DNA of 6,881 nucleotides from Elusimicrobia bacterium RBG_16_66_12 (GTDB taxonomy: Bacteria > Elusimicrobiota > Elusimicrobia > UBA1565 > UBA9628), in assembly GCA_001800005.1 (NCBI GenBank), contig MGUL01000092.1:25473-32353 (forward strand). The letters run 5' to 3'. Shown here in pieces: positions 1-5,164 of the stretch. The notes below the pieces were generated by a model. That model was not told the DNA's origin. It searched no databases and saw only the letters and a list, made by a program, of their open reading frames with translations. The first letter of the stretch is position 1; each line of letters starts with the position of its first letter. Position numbers and translations under genes: made by a program.

Positions 1-1144
1 CAGTGCGCAGGGTCATCGGCCCCGCCGGGACGTCCGCGCGGATGCCGCCGCCGTTCTGGAAGGCGGCGTCGGCGCCGGCCCAGTCCTTGTAGCAGTCCGC
101 CATCCAGGACCCGAGGCCCGACTCCCCGTCCGTCTCCCGGCTCATCGCCGCGGTCACGGTGGCGATGACGGTCTCAAAGATCTTCCCCACCGCCTCGGTG
201 TGCTTGGCCACGATGGCCTGGACCTGGGCGTCCGAACCGACCCGCTCGGCTCGGAGCTCGACGAGCTCGTCCTCCGAGGACAGGACCTTGTGGGTCTGGG
301 GATCGATGGTCAGCGTCGCGCGCCCGGCGCGAACCAAGTAACAGCCGGCCTGGACGATCATCGTGCCGTTCGAAGCGTCGCGCAGAGGACGCATCAGCGT
401 CGTATGGGAGTGGCCGCCCACGACGAGGTCGATGCCGCCGACCTCCCGAGCCAGGGTCTGGTCGCCCTCGAACCGGACCTTGCCCTCTTCCTCCAGGCCG
501 ATGTGGGTGACCGCGATGACCACTTCGGCGCCGGCCCTCTTCAGCGCGCGAACGGCCTCCTTGCCCTCGTCCACCTCGCGGCGGAACTTGAGGCCCTCGA
601 TGTTTTTGGGAAAGGCGAGCCGGGGCATGTTCGTGGTCGTCAGGCCGAAGATGCCAACCTTGACGCCGGCGACCTCCTTGATGATCCAGGACTTCACCCA
701 AGACGCACGCTGGCCGTCGGCCGTGTAGGTGTTGGCCGAGAGTACGGGCGCCTTCATCTTGCCGATGAGCGCGATGAGGTCCGCGGAGCCCGAGTCGTAC
801 TCGTGGTTTCCAACCACGAGAGCATCATAGCCGATCGCGTTGAAGACCTCCGCCACGGCCTCGCCCTTGGACAGCGAGCCCTCCGGCGTGCCCTGCCACC
901 AGTCGCCCGCGTCGAGCACCAGCTTGGGCCCCGTCTCTTTGCCGATGAACGAGGCCAAGGCCGCCGCCCCCCCGACGAGACGTTCGGGCTGAAGCTTGTC
1001 GGGGCGGGGCATGATCCAGCCGTGGATGTCGTTGGTGTGGTAGACGCGGATGCGGATGTGGGCCGGGGCGTCGGCGGCGCGCGCCGCGGATGGAACGGCG
1101 GCCAGCGCCAGCAGGAGGATGAGGCGAAGACGACGGAGAATCAT
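1..1144 (-). CDS. Exported 5'-nucleotidase / metallophosphatase family protein, C-terminus cut off by the window
   Basis: Likely hydrolyses nucleotides or related phosphate esters outside the cytoplasm with a two-metal centre. The 381 visible residues begin with a signal peptide (arginines at 4, 5 and 7, a leucine/alanine core at about 8-17, and a likely AxA cleavage near residue 23). The calcineurin-like metallophosphatase domain follows, with the family motifs in order: HTNDIHG (36-42), GDWWQG (80-85), GNHEYD (112-117), THIG (213-216) and GGHSH (243-247), supplying the expected metal ligands Asp39, His41, Asp81, Asn113, His214, His245 and His247. The C-terminal 5'-nucleotidase domain has started, with its NGGGIR substrate-binding motif at 364-369; family members usually run to about 500-550 residues. 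The ATG overlaps the upstream stop as ATGA, and a GGGAG lies 9 bases before it. The substrate (5'-nucleotides, 2',3'-cyclic nucleotides or UDP-sugars) cannot be told from what is visible. Confidence 0.93.
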   Translation of the reverse strand, partial: MILRRLRLILLLALAAVPSAARAADAPAHIRIRVYHTNDIHGWIMPRPDKLQPERLVGGAAALASFIGKETGPKLVLDAGDWWQGTPEGSLSKGEAVAEVFNAIGYDALVVGNHEYDSGSADLIALIGKMKAPVLSANTYTADGQRASWVKSWIIKEVAGVKVGIFGLTTTNMPRLAFPKNIEGLKFRREVDEGKEAVRALKRAGAEVVIAVTHIGLEEEGKVRFEGDQTLAREVGGIDLVVGGHSHTTLMRPLRDASNGTMIVQAGCYLVRAGRATLTIDPQTHKVLSSEDELVELRAERVGSDAQVQAIVAKHTEAVGKIFETVIATVTAAMSRETDGESGLGSWMADCYKDWAGADAAFQNGGGIRADVPAGPMTLRT

Positions 1145-1707
1145 TCGGACAGGCTCCCGGCGAGAGCGTCGCACGCCTGCTGCACGGCCTCGGCGGCCGA
1201 GCTCAGCAGATCGGCGACCTCGCCGCGTTTGATGGATTCGACGAAGAGCGGAGAATCGTTCGATTCGGCCCTGACGGCGCGCCGCAGGCGCTCCACCTCG
1301 GAGCCATGGCGCTTGGCCTCCAGCAGAGCCTCGGCGCGGGCCGCGCCCGCGACGGAGGCGGCGCGCAAGAGGGATCGCGCCGCGAGTTTCAGGGCGGCGG
1401 CGGCGGCGGCGAGACCCTCATCGTGGGACAATCCCAAACGAGCGGCCTCGCTGACCGCGGCGGCCGTCTGCTCCACGGCTTCGCGCAGGGAGAACGAGAA
1501 CTCGCTGATGTCCGCCTTGACCGGCCCGCTCAAGGTCCGGGCGGCCGCGACCGACGCCTGTCGCCAGCCCCTCGAGCGCAGCCGCGCCGTGCGCGCGGCC
1601 GAGAGGAACGCGGGCGAGTGGTCGCGAAACCAGCTCGCGGCCGCGTCGGCGGCCGCGACGAGGGTCTCCGCCTGGCCGCGCAGGGGGTCGAGCGTGTTCT
1701 TGCGCAT
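1141..1707 (-). CDS. Uncharacterised alanine-rich helical protein
   Basis: I do not recognise this 188-residue protein. It is very rich in alanine, with many charged Arg/Glu residues and few helix breakers, and reads as a bundle of long amphipathic helices. There is no signal peptide, no membrane segment and no catalytic motif. It ends exactly where the 5'-nucleotidase gene begins (ATGA overlap), so the two are probably translated together. Start choice is uncertain. An in-frame ATG at 1740 overlaps the vapC stop as TGATG and would give 199 residues. The 33 bases between the two ATGs use AT-rich codons (AAA, TTT, AGA, ACT) unlike the rest of the gene, so I prefer 1707. Neither start has a clear Shine-Dalgarno. 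Codon pattern and the tight packing support a real gene; function is unknown. Confidence 0.72.
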   Translation of the reverse strand: MRKNTLDPLRGQAETLVAAADAAASWFRDHSPAFLSAARTARLRSRGWRQASVAAARTLSGPVKADISEFSFSLREAVEQTAAAVSEAARLGLSHDEGLAAAAAALKLAARSLLRAASVAGAARAEALLEAKRHGSEVERLRRAVRAESNDSPLFVESIKRGEVADLLSSAAEAVQQACDALAGSLSE

Positions 1708-1739
1708 CGAAGTCAGTCTACGAAATTTGCCGCCTCTCA

Positions 1740-2150
1740 TCAGCGGGGGTCCGGCCATGGATCGAATCCGGCCAGCGTGAAATGACGGTCGAAGGCAAAG
1801 GCGCGCTTGATATGATGATGCCTCATCAGAGCGAAGGAAACGCAATCGGTGAAGCTGACGCCCTGGTCGGCGAATTTCTCGAACAACATCAGCGCCTCGC
1901 GATCCTGGCGCTCGCCGGGCCGCAGGATCGTGAGCGCCCCCGAGTCGAGGATATGCCGCGCCCGCTCGGCCGCGAACGCATAGCCCGCCCGGCGCGCGAG
2001 AAGCGTGAAGGTCTCCGAGAGGACCAGGTTGCTGGTGAAGGCCGCGGCGCGCTCCTGGCCGAGCCTGTCCCATCCGGCGACGGCAACCGCGTGAAGCCGA
2101 TCCTCCGCGACGTAGCGCGCCAGGAAGGCACCCGTGTCGATGAAGATCAC
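1740..2150 (-). CDS. vapC: VapC-type PIN-domain toxin
   Basis: A 136-residue PIN-domain protein of the usual VapC length, expected to act in the cytoplasm as a Mg2+-dependent endoribonuclease when not bound by its antitoxin; known VapCs cut tRNA or rRNA. The four acidic residues of the active site are all in place: Asp5 (in VIFID, written with the GTG start as V/M), Glu46 (SETF), Asp102 (FTDC) and Asp121 (AFDRHF). The toxin therefore looks intact. Translation starts at GTG, which overlaps the vapB stop as GTGA; this coupling is typical of toxin-antitoxin pairs and helps keep toxin below antitoxin. The stop lies in a TGATG with a possible start of the next gene. Which RNA it cuts cannot be predicted from sequence. 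Confidence 0.95.
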   Translation of the reverse strand: MIFIDTGAFLARYVAEDRLHAVAVAGWDRLGQERAAAFTSNLVLSETFTLLARRAGYAFAAERARHILDSGALTILRPGERQDREALMLFEKFADQGVSFTDCVSFALMRHHHIKRAFAFDRHFTLAGFDPWPDPR

Positions 2151-2386
2151 TCGGTCTCGCCGTAAAGATAGCGGTCATGCTCCTCGGCCGTGTCTTTCGG
2201 CGCGGCACCGCGGTAGACGGCCTTGTCCCGCAACAGGCTGTCGCCTCCCAAGCCGACGCTTTCTCCGAGAAGCGCCGCGGTCAGGCTGTCACGGATGAAC
2301 TGGCCGAGGGACACCCCTTTCTCTTGGGCGCGGCGCAAGGCGCGTTCGTGCAGTGGTTCCGGCAGCATGATGGTTGTTCTATGCAT
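2147..2386 (-). CDS. vapB: VapB-type ribbon-helix-helix antitoxin
   Basis: A 79-residue antitoxin paired with the VapC gene directly downstream. Residues 2-8 (HRTTIML) form the DNA-binding beta strand of a CopG/Arc-type ribbon-helix-helix fold; helix A is about 10-22 and helix B about 26-39 (SLGQFIRDSL). The tail from about 45 to 79, with DKAVYRGAAPKDTAEEHDRYLYGE-like composition, resembles the toxin-wrapping tails of this antitoxin group. It should bind VapC to block it and repress its own promoter as a dimer. ATG at 2386 is chosen because it begins the beta strand and lies just after a good promoter; there is no Shine-Dalgarno. The operator is probably the tandem TAATATGG repeat just upstream. 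Confidence 0.93.
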   Translation of the reverse strand: MHRTTIMLPEPLHERALRRAQEKGVSLGQFIRDSLTAALLGESVGLGGDSLLRDKAVYRGAAPKDTAEEHDRYLYGETE

Positions 2387-2396
2387 AATGACATAG

Positions 2397-2412
2397 CCAT
2401 ATTACCATATTA
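2397..2412 (-). promoter_or_regulatory. Tandem 8-bp repeat, probable VapB operator
   Basis: TAATATGG occurs twice in perfect tandem on the minus strand (2412-2405 and 2404-2397), covering the -10 box of the vapBC promoter. Ribbon-helix-helix repressors commonly bind short repeated sites with two dimers side by side, so this is the natural candidate for autoregulation by VapB. The repeat is seen directly; the operator role is inferred. Confidence 0.55.
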
Positions 2413-2427
2413 ATCAATGGCCGTCAA
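2399..2427 (-). promoter_or_regulatory. Probable vapBC promoter (sigma70 type)
   Basis: Reading the minus strand, TTGACG (2427-2422, 5 of 6 to the -35 consensus) is followed after exactly 17 bases by TAATAT (2404-2399, 4 of 6 to the -10 consensus). Transcription would begin near 2392, only about 6 bases before the vapB ATG at 2386, so the leader would be almost absent. The stretch is strikingly AT-rich against its GC-rich surroundings. This is inferred from pattern alone. Confidence 0.65.
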
Positions 2428-2435
2428 GGAGCCGT

Positions 2436-2440
2436 CTATG
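2436..2440. repeat. Left copy of 5-bp direct repeat CTATG (possible target-site duplication)
   Basis: CTATG directly abuts the left terminal inverted repeat; the identical 5-mer abuts the right one at 2658-2662. Five bases alone could match by chance, but their exact position at both ends of the inverted repeats makes duplication on insertion likely. Confidence 0.5.
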
Positions 2441-2459
2441 CCCTCATCCTCGGATAAGC
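2441..2459 (+). repeat. Left terminal inverted repeat
   Basis: CCCTCATCCTCGGATAAGC. It matches the reverse complement of 2639-2657 at 17 of 19 positions; the mismatches are at positions 4 and 5 from the outer end. Confidence 0.7.
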
Positions 2460-2479
2460 AGGCGTCTGCGACGGACAAC

Positions 2480-2500
2480 TTTTCACCCATCGGGTGAAAA
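2480..2500. repeat. Perfect 9-bp inverted repeat inside the element
   Basis: TTTTCACCC and GGGTGAAAA are separated by only ATC. The T-run is on the 5' side of the stem in both readings and no T-run follows on either strand, so it does not have the form of an intrinsic terminator. It could be a protein-binding dyad or a structural hairpin of the element. Confidence 0.7.
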
Positions 2501-2531
2501 ATATCCCAATGAGCCCTGGGCGCCGGGACGA

Positions 2532-2581
2532 CTGCAGTTATCCACAGAATTATGCCGGCATAAAACGGTGGATAACTTCAG
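2532..2581. repeat. Nested palindrome with two inverted DnaA-box-like arms
   Basis: The outer arms CTGCAGTTATCCAC (2532-2545) and GTGGATAACTTCAG (2568-2581) are inverted repeats matching at 13 of 14 positions. Between them, with 4 unpaired bases on each side, sits the perfect 14-bp palindrome TTATGCCGGCATAA (2550-2563). All share one centre at 2556.5. TTATCCACA at 2538-2546 equals the E. coli DnaA-box consensus; the opposite arm gives TTATCCACC on the minus strand (2575-2567), one mismatch. As RNA or single-stranded DNA it would fold into a long hairpin with one symmetrical internal loop. Function is not known. Confidence 0.75.
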
Positions 2582-2638
2582 CCGAGCCCGCTATTTTTAA
2601 GGACAGCTCCAGTCGATCCGGTCCTCACACGCGTGGCG

Positions 2639-2657
2639 GCTTATCCGAGGATTGGGG
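2639..2657 (-). repeat. Right terminal inverted repeat
   Basis: On the minus strand it reads CCCCAATCCTCGGATAAGC and pairs with the left repeat at 2441-2459. The outermost bases lie next to the right CTATG copy. Confidence 0.7.
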
Positions 2658-2662
2658 CTATG
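2658..2662. repeat. Right copy of 5-bp direct repeat CTATG
   Basis: Partner of 2436-2440. It lies between the right inverted repeat and the stop codon of the SAM methyltransferase (2670-2668). Confidence 0.5.
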
Positions 2663-2667
2663 ACTCG

Positions 2668-3294
2668 TCAGCGGGCCTCGAGCACGGAGAGCAGGCAACG
2701 CACTCCGCCCAGTTCGGCGCCTTCGACCGGCGCCTCGCGGACCAGCGCCAGCCCCGCCGCCTCGAAACGCTCGCGGAACCGGCGGCGGTGGGCCAACTCC
2801 GCGCCTCCGCCGAAGCCGTGGGCCAGCAGGAGACGGCCCCCGGGCTTCAGCCAGGAGGCGACGCGCGCGAAGAGCGCATCGAACTCGGCGGCCACCCCGG
2901 GGCGATCGAGGTAGTACAGCACGTCGCCCAGCACGACCGCGTCGTAGAGGGCCCCCGGAGGCGGGGACCACGACAGCAGGTCGGCCTCCTGGAATTCGGC
3001 GGAGGGAACACGCCGCCGCGCGCGCGCCAGGGCCACGCTGGAGATGTCGAGGGCCGTCACCCGGTCGGCCAGACGGACGAGGCGCTCGGTGAAGTGCCCC
3101 TCCGCGCAGCCCGCTTCCAAGACGCGTCCCCAATGGCGGCCGCCGAGAGCGGCCTGCATCGCCTCCAGGCGGGCCTTCTCGTACGGAAAGCGGCCGTAGG
3201 AGAACGGGTCCTCGCGGCGGCCGAACTGACGGTTCATCTTGCGCCGCGTCTTAAACGCCTGCCAGCGCACCCGCAGTCCGGACCAGAGGCTCAC
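2668..3294 (-). CDS. Class I SAM-dependent methyltransferase, NodS-like
   Basis: A 208-residue cytoplasmic methyltransferase with a Rossmann fold. Motif I is VLEAGCAEGHFT (58-69), binding S-adenosylmethionine; VTALDIS (79-85) carries the acidic residue that usually contacts the ribose; YDAVVLGDVLYYL (117-129) is the motif IV region; LKPGGRLLLAHG (149-160) is the post-motif strand. The lead-in FGRREDPFSYGRFPYEKARLE-like segment (24-44) resembles the start of NodS-type small-molecule methyltransferases, whose members often act on amines or sugars, so the substrate here is open. It starts at GTG, overlapping the stop of the DUF72 gene as GTGA, and is probably the last gene of the ribosomal-protein transcript. 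The MITE-like element begins 5 bases past its stop with only the CTATG copy and those bases between. Confidence 0.88.
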   Translation of the reverse strand: MSLWSGLRVRWQAFKTRRKMNRQFGRREDPFSYGRFPYEKARLEAMQAALGGRHWGRVLEAGCAEGHFTERLVRLADRVTALDISSVALARARRRVPSAEFQEADLLSWSPPPGALYDAVVLGDVLYYLDRPGVAAEFDALFARVASWLKPGGRLLLAHGFGGGAELAHRRRFRERFEAAGLALVREAPVEGAELGGVRCLLSVLEAR

Positions 3295-3995
3295 CGGCGG
3301 CCCCGCTCGACGAGGCGCTCGGCGTCACGGAAGGCGTCGCGATGGGAGAAGACGAGATAGGCCGGACGATCATCGACGGAGCGCTTGATTGTGTCCAAAT
3401 CGTCCACAGATAAGACCCCCACTCGAGGCCCTAGTGGCCTCAAATAGAGGAATGCCCCGCGCTTGGGAGGCGGCTCCTTCAGAGGGTCGAAGGCGGCGGC
3501 CAGGCCCAGGTCCTCGCGGACCCTCTCGGCCATCTTCCCCCCCCACGACGACCCGCGGGGCTGCCAGACGAGGCTGAAGCGCCCGCGGGGAATGTCCTTG
3601 AAGAAGCGGTACATGTCCCGCAGGCGGTCCGGCCCGGGCTGGAAGGAGTTGGGGGTCTCGAAGACGACGAGCCGAGCTCCAAGGGCCGCGGCGGCGTTCT
3701 TCGTGGCCAGCCAGGCCTCGCGGACCTCCAGGCTGTCCCGGAAGGCGCCGCATTGGAACTGGCGGGTCCGAACCAGCTTCCTGCCCGCCGCGGGGTAGCC
3801 CCGGTCGTCGGGGCCGTGGGTGATCAGGCGGCAGGCCTGGAGCGAGAATTCAGCGCCCAGGGGCGCGCCGGCCTTCCACTCCGCCAGGGTGCCGGGGCGG
3901 GGCATCCGCTCGCCGGTCTTGGCCTCGACGAAGGAGAGGGTCCCCCAGTAGCGGTCCCGTCCGACGGGGAAGCCGGCGCAGCCCACCCTCACCAT
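3291..3995 (-). CDS. DUF72 (YecE-like) family protein
   Basis: A 234-residue member of the DUF72 family, TIM-barrel-like proteins whose biochemical role is not established. The family start is clear (RVGCAGFP, 3-10, followed by a Tyr/Trp pair at 16-17), as are the later strands: FSLQACRLITH (50-60), RLVVFETPNSF (108-118), FSLVWQPRGSSW (140-151), FLYLRPLGP (182-190) and YLVFSHRDAFRDAERL (213-228). The length is within the family range. The ATG lies three bases past the stop of the small membrane protein and the 3' end overlaps the methyltransferase start, so it is a middle gene of a compact operon. There is no signal peptide or membrane segment; it should be cytoplasmic. Assignment rests on remembered family pattern. 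Confidence 0.85.
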   Translation of the reverse strand: MVRVGCAGFPVGRDRYWGTLSFVEAKTGERMPRPGTLAEWKAGAPLGAEFSLQACRLITHGPDDRGYPAAGRKLVRTRQFQCGAFRDSLEVREAWLATKNAAAALGARLVVFETPNSFQPGPDRLRDMYRFFKDIPRGRFSLVWQPRGSSWGGKMAERVREDLGLAAAFDPLKEPPPKRGAFLYLRPLGPRVGVLSVDDLDTIKRSVDDRPAYLVFSHRDAFRDAERLVERGRR

Positions 3996-3998
3996 GGG

Positions 3999-4301
3999 CT
4001 AGTCGAAAAGGGTGAACTCGGGCGCGCGGCGCTCGCGCTCGACCGTCTCGGGCAGGCGCCGGCCCCAGCGCAGGGCGTACCAGGCCAAGCCCAGACAGGC
4101 CGCCCCGTAGGCGAGCTCGAAACCCGCGTAGCGCAGCCACTGCTCCTGGGTGATGAAATCCCACTTGGCCGGGGCGTAAAGGTTCGCCTCGGGCTCGCCG
4201 TAGAAGAGGTCCCAGAGGCCCTTGAAAGCGACCAGCCCGCCCCACCCGGCGAAGATCGCCGAGGCGAGACGGGCCAGTCCGCGGATCTTGATCGTCTCCA
4301 A
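3999..4301 (-). CDS. Small two-helix membrane protein, unknown function
   Basis: I do not recognise this 100-residue protein. It has two hydrophobic stretches that should span the membrane, about 10-31 (LARLASAIFAGWGGLVAFKG region) and about 57-78 (YAGFELAYGAACLGLAWYAL), joined by a loop of about 25 residues with several aromatic and acidic residues. The C-terminal tail is highly charged (RRLPETVERERR) and probably cytoplasmic. The start is TTG, 13 bases after the rpsI stop, with no Shine-Dalgarno; the codon lies in the loop of a short hairpin. No in-frame ATG or GTG occurs before the first helix, so TTG is the only reasonable choice. The gene sits between rpsI and the DUF72 gene and is probably cotranscribed with them. 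Confidence 0.75.
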   Translation of the reverse strand: METIKIRGLARLASAIFAGWGGLVAFKGLWDLFYGEPEANLYAPAKWDFITQEQWLRYAGFELAYGAACLGLAWYALRWGRRLPETVERERRAPEFTLFD

Positions 4302-4308
4302 GGAGACG
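4293..4308 (-). promoter_or_regulatory. Hairpin with a TTG start codon in its loop
   Basis: CGTCTC and GAGACG form a perfect 6-bp stem around the loop CTTG; the putative TTG start (4301-4299) is in that loop. It lies 7 bases past the rpsI stop codon (4317-4315). No T-run follows, so it is not an intrinsic terminator. It may modulate translation of the membrane protein or mark an RNA processing point; it may also be chance. Confidence 0.4.
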
Positions 4309-4314
4309 GCCCGA

Positions 4315-4716
4315 TCAGCGCTTCGAGTACTGGAAGCGCTTGCGCGCCTTCGGCTGACCGCTCTTCTTGCGCTCGACCATGCGGGGGTCGCGCGTCAGGA
4401 AGCCGGCTGCCTTGAGAGTCTTCTTGTTCTTCTCGTCGACCTTGACGAGAGCGCGGGCGATGGCGTGGCGGGCCGCCCCGGCCTGGCCGGAGATGCCGCC
4501 GCCGATGACCTTGATGACGTAATCGCTGCCCTTGGAGCCCTCGATGAGCTCGAGAGGAGACCGCACGTCGCGGATCTGATGGGGCAGGCCGTTGAAGTAC
4601 GCCTCGACGGACTTCTTGTTGACGAAGATCTTGCCTTCGCCCTTCGGCAGGATGCGGACCTGCGCGATGGCGTTCTTGCGGCGGCCCGTCGCCCGGATCG
4701 CTTCGTTCTTACCCAT
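4315..4716 (-). CDS. rpsI: 30S ribosomal protein S9
   Basis: Bacterial-type S9 of 133 residues, complete. S9 sits in the head of the small subunit and its C-terminal tail reaches the P-site tRNA. The N-terminal GRRKNAIAQVRI (11-22), the family signature GGGISGQAGAARHAIARAL (72-90) and the basic C-terminus ending RFQYSKR (127-133) are all as expected, including the conserved terminal Ser-Lys-Arg. The ATG follows the rplM stop by 6 bases, the classic rplM-rpsI order of bacteria, so both are made from one transcript. An AAGG about 14 bases upstream is the only hint of a Shine-Dalgarno; translation probably relies on coupling to rplM. Confidence 0.98.
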   Translation of the reverse strand: MGKNEAIRATGRRKNAIAQVRILPKGEGKIFVNKKSVEAYFNGLPHQIRDVRSPLELIEGSKGSDYVIKVIGGGISGQAGAARHAIARALVKVDEKNKKTLKAAGFLTRDPRMVERKKSGQPKARKRFQYSKR

Positions 4717-4722
4717 GGTTGT

Positions 4723-5157
4723 TTACTTGGCCTTCGGAGTGAGGATGCCGTGCGGATGCGTGTCCGCGACGTAGATCTTGAGACGGACCAACTGCTTGCG
4801 CGCGAGGCGGTTCTTCGGCAGCATGCGGCGCACGGCGAGCATGACGATCTTGCGGGGGTCGCGCTCCATCTGCCGCTTCATCGGCGTCACCTTCGCGCCG
4901 CCCGCGTAGCCGGAATGGGAGAAGTAGGTCTTCTGCTCCAGCTTGTTGCCGGTCAGCTTGACGTGCTTCGCGTTCGTCACGACGACGAAATCGCCGCAAT
5001 CGACGTAGTCGGTGTAGGTCGGCTTGGTCTTTCCGCGGAGGAGATCGGCGGCCTTGGTCGCGATGCGGCCAAGGACAAGTCCCTTCGCATCGATGTGGTG
5101 CCAGCGGCGCTCTTTGGCCGCCTGGATGGGGCTGTGCATATAGCTCTTCTGAGGCAT
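4723..5157 (-). CDS. rplM: 50S ribosomal protein L13
   Basis: Bacterial-type L13, 144 residues from the ATG at 5157. It is an early-assembling large-subunit protein that binds 23S rRNA. Seen: WHHIDAKGLVLGRIAT (19-34), LRGKTKPTYTDYVDCGDFV (40-58), KTYFSHSGYAGG (76-87), the signature around AVRRMLPKNRLARKQLVRLKIY (108-129) and the DTHPHG near the end (132-137). Start choice: 5157 lies at the expected transcription start, giving an almost leaderless message. A second ATG at 5139 has AGAAGAG 4 bases before it and would give 138 residues with 12 before the conserved Trp, still a normal length for the family. The two cannot be separated by eye. It is the first gene of the pair with rpsI. Confidence 0.97.
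   Translation of the reverse strand: MPQKSYMHSPIQAAKERRWHHIDAKGLVLGRIATKAADLLRGKTKPTYTDYVDCGDFVVVTNAKHVKLTGNKLEQKTYFSHSGYAGGAKVTPMKRQMERDPRKIVMLAVRRMLPKNRLARKQLVRLKIYVADTHPHGILTPKAK
5144..5150 (-). promoter_or_regulatory. Possible Shine-Dalgarno for an alternative rplM start at 5139
   Basis: AGAAGAG on the minus strand, 4 bases before an in-frame ATG (5139-5137). If used, the message would have a leader of about 19 bases from the predicted transcription start. The spacing is slightly short and the match to AGGAGG is partial. Confidence 0.35.
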
Positions 5158-5164
5158 GATGGGA

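Larger units (their letters stand above)
2441..2657. mobile_element. MITE-like non-coding element, 217 bp, with terminal inverted repeats and 5-bp target duplication
   Basis: The ends are inverted repeats of 19 bp: CCCTCATCCTCGGATAAGC at 2441-2459, and at 2639-2657 a sequence whose reverse complement is CCCCAATCCTCGGATAAGC (17 of 19 identical, the inner 14 perfect). Immediately outside both ends is the direct repeat CTATG (2436-2440 and 2658-2662), as expected for a 5-bp target duplication. No credible coding sequence lies inside; instead it holds two palindromes. It looks like a miniature inverted-repeat transposable element that a transposase elsewhere would move. The insertion point is 5 bases past the stop codon of the SAM methyltransferase and 14 bases upstream of the vapBC -35 box. 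Outer CC ends and a 5-bp duplication would be compatible with, for example, IS1380-type transposases, but I cannot assign a family. Confidence 0.6.

Noticed and set aside
1715..1720. TAGACT as a -10 box for the alanine-rich gene
   Set aside because: No acceptable -35 box lies 16-18 bases upstream, so I do not list it as a promoter.
200..1780. Long plus-strand open frame of 526 codons
   Set aside because: It lies opposite the 5'-nucleotidase and the alanine-rich gene, whose minus-strand products have family motifs or good codon pattern. Long antisense frames are common in GC-rich DNA and this one shows no recognisable motif.
1741..2208. Upstream extension of the alanine-rich frame to 355 codons
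   Set aside because: The extension overlaps vapC in another frame and its translation is arginine-rich shadow sequence.
2480..2500. Intrinsic transcription terminator
   Set aside because: The stem is AT-rich at its base and no T-run follows on either strand.
2550..2563. A dif (XerC/XerD) recombination site because of TTATG/CATAA
   Set aside because: In dif the CATAA and TTATG half-sites point away from a 6-bp centre; here the order is reversed and the outer arms do not match.
2532..2581. A replication origin based on DnaA boxes
   Set aside because: There is only one exact box and one near match, no AT-rich unwinding region, and no dnaA, dnaN or rep gene nearby. The boxes are better explained as arms of the element's palindrome.
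2532..2581. An integron attC site
   Set aside because: The GTTRRRY/RYYYAAC core sites are not matched (GTTATCC fails) and no integrase is in view.
2494..3360. Plus-strand open frame of 288 codons beginning inside the element
   Set aside because: It is antisense to the SAM methyltransferase, whose motif I and later motifs are clear; it has low-complexity composition and no motif.
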